Part shown: positions 12,481 to 22,813 of the stretch, piece by piece
Layout of the letters: every line of letters begins with the position of its first letter
How positions within the stretch are numbered: position 1 is the first letter of the stretch
DNA from: Tetragonia tetragonoides
Taxonomy: Eukaryota > Streptophyta > Magnoliopsida > Caryophyllales > Aizoaceae
NCBI GenBank assembly: GCA_038025085.1
Contig: CM076152.1
Span: 34,351,501-34,415,500, forward strand
Length of the DNA stretch: 64,000 nucleotides
Reading direction: 5' to 3'
Position numbers and translations under genes: made by a program
Notes under the pieces: generated by a model
Seen by the model: the letters and a program-made list of their open reading frames with translations, nothing else
Told to the model about the DNA's origin: nothing
Databases searched by the model: none

Positions 12481-13870
12481 AATTGAGTACTAGGCCCATT
12501 TACAAGTCAGAGCCCACTAAGTGGGCTAGAACTCAACTATAAATAGAGGCTTCTAGGTCAAGAGAGAGAAATTATCAGTTACAATGTTGTACTGCAATGA
12601 AGGAGAGAATGGTCACATCTTTATTTGACTACTCAAATCGCGACACCAAGCATCAACATTGGATGACCTCCAAAAAGGCTGATTGCAAACAAAAATTAGT
12701 GCTCGCTCTCGTGAATTGTAATTAAATAAGTTAAAATTAGGGCACAGATGTCACAATTCTAAATTGTTCTTTAACCTTTTTTTGGCAAACTCAATACAAT
12801 TCGACACTTCCTTAAAAAACATTATCTTAACAAACACTTACCTATGACATCGCTTTTCACAAATCCCATTTGCATTAACAAATTTTATGTCAGGATAATC
12901 AATTACATCATTTCTCTCTTGTTCTCATAATTTACTTGCATACATGTCTCATAAAAAAATCCGAGAAATCAAGAAACTAGGAAATATATTTGAGCAACGT
13001 ACGTTAAAAAAAATTCAGATGAACCAAGAAAGAGAGAAATATACTCTTGAGCAACCTAGGTACTAGAGCTTACAAACCAACCAGTAAAACAATGTTCTAA
13101 ATTAGTGCTCTATCTCAGCTTCCATTGACCGTGGCAAGATTCAACAAGTACCATGACTAACTTTTGTTCCAAATAGTTTAATGTCTATTTATCAGTCTAC
13201 CCTTGTTTAATCGTATACCACATTTCATTCTTCTATTTATAGATGCTAAAATTCGACTTTTTCCCCAAAAAAAAAAAAAAAAATTCTGTAATAGTCAGGT
13301 AACTACTTGTTTACAAGCTTGTACCAAATCCAATTGAACAAAGCAACACGAGAATTTGTAAGTTTGTAACTAGTACATAATATTAAGCTATTATAGCTTC
13401 ACTCGTTTGATTAACTTATTTGAGAAAGAAATGCATGTCGGTTTGTGTCTGAAGATGTTTGGATTCAGATTGCCCCAAACAGTTGAGTACAAATTTTAAA
13501 TTTATGGTACAAATGTATTATTTACTCTATTTTTAATTTGAAAATTAAATTATATACCTTATATTGATATTAGGTATAAAATGCATGATTTTAGTATATG
13601 TTTTAAATATATTGTATACCTTTTCTGTCACCGCAACATAAATCCTAAAATCGTTACCAATACACCAATTAGTTGAGATGTTTGGAAAAGGGTAAGGAAA
13701 ATTTTTAATTAAACGTAAACATAAAATAAAAACATGATAAATTTGGAAGTGGAAACGCAGTGTTACAACTCTCACTCCTTTCTAGCACACATTAAGATCG
13801 AGTCTCGTTATCCGTCAAAGATGATGACATTCTCACAATTTCAGAAAAAAAAGGAAAAGAAAAATAAGAC
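12481..13870. other. Intergenic, no gene seen
   Basis: AT-rich. 12470-12660 contains GGCCCA, TATAAATAGAGG and a purine-rich stretch. It resembles an LTR promoter segment, but I could not find the partner repeat. A run of 17 A at 13266-13282 may be a retroposon tail. Confidence 0.35.
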
Positions 13871-13876
13871 AAGCGA

Positions 13877-14139
13877 TATATAGGGAAAAGTGACATGATG
13901 ACGATTTTTAACTTCCACTTTGATCGATCATTTCGATATACGCAATTTTAAATGCCGTAGTTAAACAAGATGGCTCAAAATGAGGTCAGATTATTTGACT
14001 CACAAAATATATAGGGAAAAGTGACATGATGACGATTTTTAACTTCCACTTTGATCGATCATTCCGATATACACAATTTTGAATGCCTTAGTTAAACAAG
14101 ATGGCTCATAATGAGGTCAGATTATTTGATCCACAAAAT
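13877..14139. repeat. 131-bp tandem duplication upstream of the first dirigent gene
   Basis: Two consecutive copies (about 13877-14007 and 14008-14139) share TAGGGAAAAGTGACATGATG and the rest of the unit with only a few differences. The unit ends about 380 bp before the first dirigent ATG, so it lies in the likely promoter-distal region. Confidence 0.8.
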
Positions 14140-14518
14140 CATAGGTCCGTGTTCGTGTTGGATCGAATTTTAGTTAAAAAGCAAACTTTTCATATTAATA
14201 TGGATTAGATTTTCGGGTCAAGCCAAATTTTATCGACTTACCATTACTCGATTCCATCCCATCAAAGTGTTCAACTACTCCATGAGTCTTATCTTGACTA
14301 GCATATCCCAACATTGAAAGTTGACACCAACCTAGCATTTTCGCTCTTGCTTAGACTTTTCTCTTGTTTCATTCCTTCTAGATAGATAAACACAAGTTAC
14401 CCCACCAACCTACCATACATGACAACTTTGTTCTAACCACCATATTATATTACACCATAACAACCTCATATAATAACACCTTATACTAAAACAAAAACCA
14501 AACCACCTTACCCAAAAA

Positions 14519-15186
14519 ATGGCAAAACCATTTCTTCTCCTCTTAATCCTCACCCTAACCATACTCCCCAAAACAACGCCATATTCACTAGACCAATCTC
14601 AAAACAACAAATAGGCCTAAAAGATGATCAACAACAAACCCACCTAACCTTCTATTGGCATGATATCCTTAGCGGTCCTAACCCAACAGCCATCCCAATC
14701 GCCAACGCCAACGCCACCATCACCGACACCTCGCCAACGTCGTTCGGACGCTTGACAATGATCGACGACGCCCTAACCGAAGGCCCCGAGATCACGTCGA
14801 AACTCGTAGGCCGGTCACTAGGGATGTACTTAAACGCTGACATGAACGTAAACTCCTTGGTCATGATTATGAACTTTGAGTTTGTGGAGGGAAGTTATAA
14901 GGGGAGTACCTTAAGTGTACTAGGTAGGGATCCTGTGCTTGAGAGTGTACGGGAAATGCCTGTGGTTGGTGGTACGGGTGTGTTTAGATTTGCTAAAGGG
15001 TATGCTCAAGCTAGAACGACGACGTTTGATATGAAGACTGGTGATGCTGTTGTGAAATATGATGTGTACGTGTCTCATGCTGATTCGTCAAATGGGTTTA
15101 CGTCAAGTGCACCTGATATTGGACAAGTATTTTTGTCTAAATTGGTGTCTCTTTTAATTATACCTCTATTGTATTTATTAAGTTAA
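14519..15186 (+). pseudogene. Dirigent-domain gene 1, frameshifted near the signal peptide
   Basis: Dirigent proteins guide stereoselective coupling of phenoxy radicals in lignan and lignin formation in the cell wall (family knowledge). The ATG at 14519 begins a signal peptide like that of the copy at 17937, but this frame stops at a TAG after about 31 codons. The body, from FTRPISKQQIGLKDD to the TAA at 15184-15186, is in another frame. The shift maps to the C-run 14566-14569: four C here, five in the sister gene. The dirigent domain is otherwise intact: LTFYWHDILSG, GRLTMIDDALTEGPE, MNFEFVEGSYKGSTLSVLG, REMPVVGGTGVFRFAKGYA, KYDVYVSH. It ends in a hydrophobic tail (LVSLLIIPLLYLLS), suggesting a GPI-anchor signal. 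Translation from an internal ATG (14752) would lose the signal peptide and half the barrel. Pseudogene, or a base missed in sequencing. Confidence 0.8.
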
Positions 15187-15709
15187 TTGGTTTCGATTAC
15201 TTAGAAATATCTGATTTTTTTGGATGTAGTTTAGTTTTTGAATTTATGTATCCACATTGAGATGAATATATAACTGGTATAATGTTATAATAGAATTAAC
15301 TATAGAAGGTTTTGGAACTTTAAATTTGTTGTTTTTGAAATAGAACCGCGGTATGCCTTTCATTTCTAAACATTAGGACAAATAGAAGGTTTGCGACACT
15401 ACTCCTGTCTCCCAATCACTCCATTCGTTCTAAATAGATGTTTACGTTGTCATTGTGGGACAATATTTATTAATACATAAGAATGTAGTAATTGTTTTCA
15501 AATTTATGGTAGATAATTAATTATAGTTCCCAAGTGTGTGTCCTTATGGAAAGTACTTTTGGTTATACTCTCTTTTCTTTCCACAGGGTGCTGGTGTTCG
15601 TTACAAAGAATTGTGGCTCTATTGCCTTTGTACTCAACATTACCTTTCAATTTCATATAGTCCTTTCACATAATGAATCATATTCATAATTCATGGGAGC
15701 CACACGTTC
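15187..15709. other. Spacer after dirigent gene 1; decayed Stowaway-like end
   Basis: Contains the likely 3' UTR of the upstream gene. At 15420-15445 the sequence CTCCATTCGTTCTAAATAG resembles a Stowaway terminus; a matching right end was not found. No gene. Confidence 0.3.
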
Positions 15710-15717
15710 CCCACGCG

Positions 15718-16159
15718 TAGAGGTAGCCAATGGGCCGGGCTAGGCCCAAGCCCACCCTGACCGGATTGCCGAGTGCCGGCGCGGAGAGAGCCCAGGTCCA
15801 GACACGGGCACGGCACGGTGCTGGCGATGCCAAAGTAGTGCCTCCTTCCGAGGAAGCCCGGCTCGCCTTATAGCCCGTCTCTCTCCTCTGGCTTTCTCTC
15901 TTCCCTCCTTCAATGTCTGCTGGTTTCAATGACTGCTGCTGTTTTCTCTCTCCCCTCTAGCTTTCTCTCTCCCCTTCAATGGTTGTTTTCTCTTTCTCTT
16001 CATGGCGTTCCAACCACGTGCTTCACCTAGCTAGGCCCGGGGCCCAGGCCCGGCACGGCACGGTGTTGGTAGTGCCAAAGCAGTGCCTCCCTCCGAGGAA
16101 GCCCGGCCTACCTGAAAGTCCAATCCAGCTCCGACACGGCACAGCCGTGGCCACCTCTA
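15718..16159. mobile_element. Non-autonomous hAT element with perfect 8-bp target duplication
   Basis: CCCACGCG at 15710-15717 is repeated exactly at 16160-16167. Between them is a 442-bp GC-rich insert that starts TAGAGGTAGCCAATGG and ends, read inverted, TAGAGGTGGCCACGG. An 8-bp duplication and TAGRGGTGGC-type ends are characteristic of hAT elements. Inside is a diverged direct repeat (about 15806-15862 and 16051-16109) with GGCACGGCACGGTG and CCGAGGAAGCCCGGC. There is no transposase ORF. Confidence 0.8.
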
Positions 16160-16785
16160 CCCACGCGTACGTTCCTTCTGCCTAACTTCATCATCCAACA
16201 ATTCATCGATATTCTCCTTCATCTTTGTCAACTGACTTACGAGCCCTTCAAAAACGTTTATAAAGAGTCGCACGAGGTGGACTATGTTACGAGCCGTCTT
16301 CATTTGAGTCATAAACTCTAGTTTGGTCCACAGTTCCATCCTATGATCTTTCCGTTCTAAATTCTTTTTTTATTTGACTTTTTGAAGTAAAATTTTGTAA
16401 ACTTAAACATCATCAAATTAAAAAGAATATAAAGATTTACAAGTAAAAATACTATAATTAGAATTTAAAGTATCAAATTTTTATAATTTTTATAGTTATA
16501 GAATCATAATTATTCATGGTTATTATTAAAGTATCGCTTTGAAATTGTGAAAAGTCAAATTAAGGTAAGAAAAATGAATGTTGAGAGTATATTGGTGTAT
16601 GTAGTCTTATAGACGATATGGTGTATATGTATATAGAATGTATTACTTGTGAATAATGACCACCGCTTTACGAGTAAGAGTTTTCACTTTGTGTTGTAGT
16701 TATTTCCTCTCGACTTCTTGTGATTGGCTCATACAAATCCTGGTAATAAAGGCGAACATTTTTTCCCTTACAACACACATGTTAA

Positions 16786-16963
16786 TGGGACTCTGATATC
16801 AATTGTTGTGCACTTACGTGGGTATATTGGAAGTTAGAAAGAACAAGAATCAGAAGAGAGCTAGACCCAATGGTCTTATTCAATCCAAAACTGCTTAGGA
16901 ATATTAGCAACACTTAATATATAAACCAATAACTCTCTTCGTACCGTTTTTCTATTACCAACA
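16786..16963 (-). mobile_element. LTR fragment with primer-binding site (TRIM-like)
   Basis: On the minus strand a 160-bp segment 16963-16804 begins TGTTGG and ends CAACA. It is followed at 16801-16790 by TGATATCAGAGT, the usual plant primer-binding site complementary to initiator tRNA-Met. This is the layout of a 5' LTR plus PBS. The second LTR was not found, so this is probably a truncated TRIM or Copia derivative. Confidence 0.5.
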
Positions 16964-17700
16964 CACGAGTGAACATCGTCTCAATACACTTTTTTAAAGA
17001 AATGATAAAGTTTTAAAATCAAAAATTTGCAATTCGCAATTACTTTGAACAAATTATTTTGTGGTTTTTGAGGGAGATTGCGGATTAGCTTTGAGTATTT
17101 GAGGGCTTGTTTGCCCTCAATGGCATTCGCCACTAAGTTTTAAAACCTACATTAGATTCTTTTGCCAGCAAACCAAACGAGACTTCTTAACGTTCTTAAC
17201 TACTAGCTAGGAGTATTAAACTTGGTTCCGTCTAGCTGTATCTGTAAGTATGTGTAGCCATGTTTTGAGTTTTTGTTCAACCACTCTACTAGTCTATTTG
17301 ACCAGACAGGACGTACAACACCGGGGTTTAATTTCTTCCTTTCAATATATGGATGGACCAACCATTACCTACCAATCACTCCATTTTATTTGCATTTTCT
17401 TTTCAAATTTCCGGGGGCAAATTTTAAATCCTCAATCGCCCATTAAATAAGAAGTATATAATATATATGTAATATTAATTACGAGTCAAGTATTATGTTA
17501 TATGAGACTAATATGGGGAGAGGAGATTCAAACTTCATAATTAATATGCCCATCAGTTCAATTTTGTTCCTATTACTTCTTTTTTAACCATCAGACTAAG
17601 ACATACTTAGTTGACGACTTTTTAAAAATATTAAGTGACAGTAAACCTCATTTCAGTGAAAATTAAAAAAAAAAAACCTGTATGCTAACCGTTTCCGACT
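16964..17700. other. Spacer, no gene seen
   Basis: AT-rich sequence with no recognisable coding potential or structured repeat. Confidence 0.35.
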
Positions 17701-17753
17701 AAAATAATAGTCATAGTTTTTCTTTTTTGGTAACAAAAATAATAGTCATAGTT
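17701..17753 (-). mobile_element. Tail-only retroposon micro-insertion, perfect 18-bp duplication
   Basis: AAAATAATAGTCATAGTT occurs at 17701-17718 and again, identical, at 17736-17753. The 17-nt spacer reads TGTTACCAAAAAAGAAA on the minus strand. TTACC(A)n resembles the 3' end of the LINE relic at 58.8 kb (TTACCATTTCC then A-rich). Confidence 0.5.
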
Positions 17754-17849
17754 AACATGAAACATTGCAAATGTTTTAAGAAATTATAACCAAAAGAGGA
17801 GGGATTGAAGGGTATAATAGTATTTAATGTAATATTTGTTATTACTCCA

Positions 17850-17857
17850 TATATATA
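17850..17857 (+). promoter_or_regulatory. TATA box of dirigent gene 2
   Basis: TATATATA lies 80 bp upstream of the ATG at 17937, a normal plant spacing for a short 5' leader. Confidence 0.5.
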
Positions 17858-17936
17858 CACACATACATTCCCCATATAATAAGCTAATCATTAAATCAAC
17901 TCTACCAATTTCATCACAAGTCACAACCAATTAGAA

Positions 17937-18683
17937 ATGGCAAAACCAACATTTCTCTCCACCATTCTCCTCATCCTCTCCATCACCCTACCCTTACTCC
18001 CCCAAAACCATGCCTCATTCTCCAGGCCCATCTCTAAGGCAGAAGTGGGCCTCAACAACGAGCAACAAACCCATTTAACCTTCTACTTCCACGACGTCGT
18101 TACCGGGCCACCAAGCCCAACGGTGGCCCAAATCGCCACCGCCAGGACAACAAACACCTCAGCCACAGCGTTCGGGTCGTTGTCGATGATCGACGACCTG
18201 CTAACTGAGGGCCCGGAGTCCACGTCAAAGCCCGTGGGCCGGGCCCAAGGAATGTACGCGTCAGCTGACTTGAACGTTTTTGCTTTGACCATGATCATGA
18301 ATTTCTACTTCACTGAAGGGAGTTATAATGGGAGCACATTAAGTGTGTTGGGTAGGAATCAGATACAAGCGAGTGTACGGGAAATGCCTGTGGTTGGTGG
18401 TACGGGTGTGTTTAGATTTGCTAAAGGGTATGCTCAAGCTAGGACGACGACGTTTGATCAGAAGACTGGTAATGCTGTTGTGAAATATGATGTCTACGTG
18501 TCTCATGCTGACTCGTCGTCCGCCGCCGGTCCGACGAGTGATTCGGGTTCGGGGTCCGGGTCGGGCTCGGGTTCTGGGTCGGGGTCTCCAGGGTCTAAGT
18601 CAAGTGCATCTGGTCTTGGACAAGTATCTATGTCTGTAATGGGGTCCCTTTTAGTCATGATTTGTTGTGTTTTACTTGGTTAA
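17937..18683 (+). CDS. Dirigent-domain protein with Ser/Gly linker and putative GPI-anchor tail
   Basis: Intronless, 248 residues, longer than the usual 180-200 of dirigent proteins. Residues 1-27 form a signal peptide (hydrophobic LSTILLILSITLPLLP, likely cut near NHA/SF). The dirigent β-barrel spans about residues 45-190: LTFYFHDVVTG, SLSMIDDLLTEGPE, GRAQGMY, MNFYFTEGSYNGSTLSVLG, REMPVVGGTGVFRFAKGYA, VVKYDVYVSH. After the barrel comes a (Ser-Gly)n linker encoded at 18541-18595, then small residues (SKSSASG) and the terminal hydrophobic stretch VMGSLLVMICCVLLG. That order is a classic GPI-attachment signal, so the protein would sit on the outer plasma membrane (inference). Expected role: coupling of phenoxy radicals in the apoplast. 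It shares 72 identical bases with the upstream copy. No break seen. Confidence 0.92.
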   Translation: MAKPTFLSTILLILSITLPLLPQNHASFSRPISKAEVGLNNEQQTHLTFYFHDVVTGPPSPTVAQIATARTTNTSATAFGSLSMIDDLLTEGPESTSKPVGRAQGMYASADLNVFALTMIMNFYFTEGSYNGSTLSVLGRNQIQASVREMPVVGGTGVFRFAKGYAQARTTTFDQKTGNAVVKYDVYVSHADSSSAAGPTSDSGSGSGSGSGSGSGSPGSKSSASGLGQVSMSVMGSLLVMICCVLLG

Positions 18684-20785
18684 TTAAGTAGTTAATTTTT
18701 GATTTTTTTTTTCAACTTTTTGTGTGGTGTAATTGTCATTTGTTTGTTTGTTTGAATATATGAATTTTGCATAAGAGTAACAAATTTGGCGTCAACGAAT
18801 TGAAATGAGCTTTGACATGGAATTGGTATGCTTTTTAACGGGACTCATAACTTCTTCTTTTTTTTGGTAGTCTATGAAAATGATAACTTATGGAGTATGT
18901 CTTTATCTTCAACCACTGATTTCCTTATGTTACATATATGTGGTCTCAAAAGTAGTACAAATTTTGGGCGTAAAGCACAAGTACTTATTAGGTAATATTC
19001 TCCTAATTTAATCAACTTAACTGCGCCCCAAGGCAAATGTCACAGTGACAAATAACGGATTTATAAGAGTAACATCGAGTGTCGTAAACAAAAGATATCG
19101 GATTTGATTCCTGATTCTGTTTTGCGTCACACATCTCGCGATTAACCTCTTCATCAAAATCGGACTAAGTTTATGGGGCCACCCAAAAAAGCGTGATCAC
19201 CCCATTTCAAAGTTAAAGATAGGTTTCTTTAAAGTTTCCTTATTACTCTATGGTTTTTAGGGCCTTAACATATAACATTACCATGAGCTAGGTAGAGAAT
19301 ATTTCTATTTGTGCTAGGGAACAGAGAGATGGGTCTGTTCATTGAATATGGTACAGGACTCAATTATTGATTTTCTGTTCTCTGTTGATTAAAAGAATGT
19401 GTACGCATGACAATGGCACTAATACTGGTCCATAGCGCAGGGCGCATATTATTCTCTTATCTCTCCTTGAGCATCTTTTGTAAAATCTCTTAAGAGGGAT
19501 TTTTCACTGCAAGAAAAATGAAAGATCACAACTGACTATTGTGGTCAGAGCAAATTTAGTTTGTTCTTCCTTTATGTATATGGACTATGTAAACCTTGGG
19601 TCGTCCCTTAATAAAATTGTGGTCCTGCCTTTGTAGTTGCTTTCTTTTTTTTCTTTTTTTTTTTGATAAGGCAAGAAAGCCGACCAAGAATGGCCAAGAG
19701 TCCCAAGACTAAAAAATGATTACAGAATACAGATTGTAAATATAAAAGAAACTACTAAAAAACAACTAAGATCCAAATGAAAAGATACGCCGCATATTTC
19801 ATCAACTGCTACTTTTTCAAATCATGTTGAAGAACCAGACACAGTTCCAACCAAACGAATATAATAATCTGGTCTTCTACTGCTAGGACAACGACTATAG
19901 CAACTTGCATATAACAGAGTCATCTACCTTCAACATGGATCATATTCATTCATTAGGGCCTCACAGGCGCAGCACTTTGTACTTTAAGAAAAAACGGTCA
20001 TGACATGATGACAAGTTGACAACGGCTACTTCACATGATTTTATTCTTATCAATGGTTATGTTTCTTGTAAATTCTCATAAATTTTGGCATCATTTTGTT
20101 TTGGAAATCTATTGTTTTCTATGCGTTGTATCAAAGAGATTATCACATAGTTCAGAACCAATATTCCAATCTCTTACTACTACAAAACAAATGGAGCTCA
20201 CTTAAATTCATACTCAAAAAATCGCAATCATAAAAGGTAGGACATGATTTGAGACTATCTAATAATTATTCGTCCTATCATAAGACTTCTAGAATGCACT
20301 GCCAACAATGAACCTTCCGAGCAAGTACAGTCAAAAGTCATACCAGTCCGCATTTTGACATTCGAACAACCAAAAAGATGAATTGAATCTTAAGTCTGAA
20401 AAATCAGCTCGCTCTCATGATCTAGACATTCTAGTATTCTAGACGTCTTGAAGTCACATTTTGCCCCTAACGGCCAAACCCAACACCTCACGCGTTAACG
20501 ATTTCCTGTGTTGAAAAATCAGTAATAGACCAACCAACTTACAACATTCACAACTTTTCTGTGCAAAATATTCCATGACAAACAAGAATAAACACAAAAC
20601 AATCGTGTCTTTTACAACAAATAATTGCTTATAATCCATTCATAACAAGCTGGAAGCTCAACAACAACAACTCCTTTGACAAGTCCATTATTGCTCTTGG
20701 TCATCTACCTTATTTTCTCTCTCCTAATTGTCCCCATTTTTAGTCCACCTACTAATCACCTAAAACACTCCAAAAAAAACTCATC
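18684..20785. other. Spacer between dirigent genes 2 and 3
   Basis: Contains the 3' UTR of the upstream gene and no recognisable gene. At 19640-19800 a T-run is followed by GATAAGGCAAGAAAGCCGAC. Read on the minus strand this looks like a LINE 3' end with a poly(A) tail (low confidence). The rest is unassigned AT-rich sequence. Confidence 0.4.
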
Positions 20786-20791
20786 TATAAA
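20786..20791 (+). promoter_or_regulatory. TATA box of dirigent gene 3
   Basis: TATAAA lies 68 bp before the ATG at 20854. Confidence 0.5.
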
Positions 20792-20853
20792 CACACCCTT
20801 ATATGATTAAGACCCCAAAAAACTAAACAAAACCCATCAACAATCCCCAAAAA

Positions 20854-21438
20854 ATGGCACCAAAATCACAATTCTCTCTCATCACAATCATCTTTTCTCT
20901 TTTCATTATCACCATCTCAACATTAACTCCATCCACACATGGAGCCTTTTCAAGACGCATAACCAAGGAAGAAATGGGCCTAAAAGCCCAACAAAGCCTA
21001 ACCCACATAAAATTCTACTTCCGTGACTACGTATCCGGGTCGAACCAAACCGCTCTCCGCATAGCCCAAGCCAAGGGGACGGACCAGTCCCCTGGTAGCT
21101 TCGGGGCACTAGTCATGATCGACGACCCGTTGTCCGAGGGCCCGGAAATAGGATCAAAGATCGTAGGCCGGGCCCAAGGGATGTACGGGTTCGCGGATCA
21201 ACAAACGGCTGGTTTATTGATGGTTATGAATTTTTACTTCAATGAAGGGCAGTATAATGGGAGTACTTTGAGTGTGTTGGGAAGAAATGAAGTTATGTTG
21301 AATGTTAGAGAATTGGCTATTGTTGGTGGAAGTGGTGAGTTTAGGTCTGCTAGTGGTTATGCTCAAGCTCATACTATTGATATGTTGAATAGTGAAGGGG
21401 CTACTATTGTTGAGTATAATGTTTATGTTTCTCATTGA
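20854..21438 (+). CDS. Dirigent-domain protein, secreted (gene 3)
   Basis: Intronless, 194 residues, normal length for the family. Signal peptide about residues 1-30 (SLITIIFSLFIITISTL, likely cut after STHG). Mature protein starts near AFSRRITKEEMGL. Dirigent motifs in order: IKFYFRDYVSG, FGALVMIDDPLSEGPE, KIVGRAQGMYGF, MNFYFNEGQYNGSTLSVLG, RELAIVGGSGEFRSASGYA, VEYNVYVSH. It stops directly after that last motif, so unlike gene 2 it has no C-terminal anchor. Asn-x-Ser/Thr sites (NQT, NGS) fit secretion. It is closest to the gene at 24302 and the pair form one subgroup. Expected apoplastic role in phenoxy-radical coupling; the actual product is not deducible. Confidence 0.93.
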   Translation: MAPKSQFSLITIIFSLFIITISTLTPSTHGAFSRRITKEEMGLKAQQSLTHIKFYFRDYVSGSNQTALRIAQAKGTDQSPGSFGALVMIDDPLSEGPEIGSKIVGRAQGMYGFADQQTAGLLMVMNFYFNEGQYNGSTLSVLGRNEVMLNVRELAIVGGSGEFRSASGYAQAHTIDMLNSEGATIVEYNVYVSH

Positions 21439-21544
21439 TTCATTTTGATTATAGACTATGGGGTAGTTTAATTCGGTTGGTTAAATCTAGTGTTTTTGTT
21501 TGATGTTATTTTAATTTTGGTGGAAATTGACTATTTATCTTTCA

Positions 21545-21830
21545 TTTTTCGATCCTACAACTAATATGAGTCTTGTACTTTTTTTCGACATCCGATATTC
21601 CCGTAATTATGTATCGTCCACCAATCTTAAGGTTGAGGGTTGAGTGTTCATCTTTCGTGTTTTGATTATACAACTAATATGAGTCTTATATTTTGTTACG
21701 ACACCCAACATTCCCGTGATTACGTATCATCCACTAATCTTAAGGTTGAGGATTGAGTATTCACCTTTCATGTTTTGATCCTACAACTAACATGAGTCTT
21801 ATATTTGGTTATAAGATTATTTATACAAGA
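21545..21830. repeat. 113-bp tandem repeat, about 2.4 copies, downstream of dirigent gene 3
   Basis: The phrase CAACTAAYATGAGTCTT recurs at 21558, 21671 and 21784, exactly 113 bp apart, with the intervening ATTCCCGTRATTAYGTATC also repeated. It starts about 100 bp after the stop codon, so the gene's polyadenylation region may lie inside it. Confidence 0.75.
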
Positions 21831-22129
21831 ATCAAAAAATATTTTCATAGTTAAGAGTATCGTCCCCTAATTTTAAGATTAAGAGTTTGATTTCTATCTT
21901 AATAGCCTCTTTGCCTCCTACATTCCAAAAAAATAAAAAAATAAAACCACATTTGACAAAAAGATCTATACGTTCTAGATGAGCTTAAGGTCACAATCCT
22001 GCCCCTAACCCAACACTCGCTCATTGAACGATTTCCATGGACTTGGGAAATACGAGCTAACTTACAAAACTCATAATACCCTTTTGCAAAGATTCCATGA
22101 GAAAAAGGAAAGGGTTACCAATATAGCCA

Positions 22130-22306
22130 GTGTATATTACACCTTCTTATCCCCTATGAGTGAGGATGAATTTATCCCTTATTTATTGGGATTTCAGGGG
22201 ATAATATGAATATAGTGGAGGAGGGGGGGAGAAGGGGAGATGAGTGAGAGAGATAGACACAAAAAAACGAGGACAAGAAAATGTAATATACACAAGGTGT
22301 ATAGGT
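22130..22306. mobile_element. Small MITE-like element with GTGTATATTAC ends
   Basis: AGTGTATATTACACCTT at the left pairs with ATGTAATATACACAAGG at the right as imperfect inverted ends around about 150 bp of purine-rich sequence. A related element with similar ends lies at 22670-22813. No flanking duplication was established. Confidence 0.35.
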
Positions 22307-22312
22307 AACTTA

Positions 22313-22516
22313 GGTCCTGTTCTTTTCGTTGTTTCCATGCTGCATTCCGTTCCGTTCTGCACCGCACCGCAATTTCTGTTCCGTTCCGCACCGCACCGTA
22401 CTTTCCATTCCGTTCCGCACCATACAAGTTATATTTATTATTCCATTCCGTCTCGCGCTGCAAATTCCGTTCCGTTCCTCACCGTCCCGCATCATTTTGT
22501 TGACGAGAACAGGACC
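22313..22516. mobile_element. Tourist-like MITE (PIF/Harbinger), 204 bp, TTA duplication
   Basis: Ends GGTCCTGTTCTTTTCGT and, inverted, GGTCCTGTTCTCGTCAAC are flanked by TTA at 22310-22312 and 22517-22519. A TWA duplication and GGSCCTGTT-type ends are typical of Harbinger/Tourist elements. The interior is a degenerate series of CATTCCGTTCCG and CACCGCACCG motifs. Sister copy at 23716-23922. Apparent Arg/Pro/Phe-rich reading frames here are by-products of the repeat. Confidence 0.8.
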
Positions 22517-22669
22517 TTAGTTGAAAAAGAATACACACAAAATAATTGTCTTCCCAACAAATAAATTTTAATGTCTTATTATTATAATATTTTTTTCACT
22601 CATCAATAAGAGAGGTGCAACGTGCAAGTGAATGATGACCGGACATTTCTTTTTGGCAAATGCTAAGCT

Positions 22670-22813
22670 TACACATAGTGTAATATACACAGGTGTATCT
22701 TGTGTATATCTCTCTCCTCTACCCCACACCCATATTATCCTCATAAAATCCAAAGGAGTCCAAAAGAGAGGAGAGAACACAAAGACACATTTGTGTATAT
22801 TACACCATATGTA
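22670..22813. mobile_element. Small MITE-like element, second copy with GTGTATATTAC ends
   Basis: TAGTGTAATATACACAGGTG on the left and TTTGTGTATATTACACCATA on the right form inverted ends around about 100 bp. The core end sequence matches the element at 22130-22306. No target duplication was assigned. Confidence 0.35.

Noticed and set aside
14752..15186. Intact dirigent gene starting at the internal ATG 14752
   Set aside because: It would lack the signal peptide and the first strands of the barrel; the homologous start is at 14519 and is frameshifted.
22194..22564. Overlapping open frames rich in Arg, His, Ser and Phe on both strands
   Set aside because: They are translations of the repetitive interior of a Tourist-like MITE.
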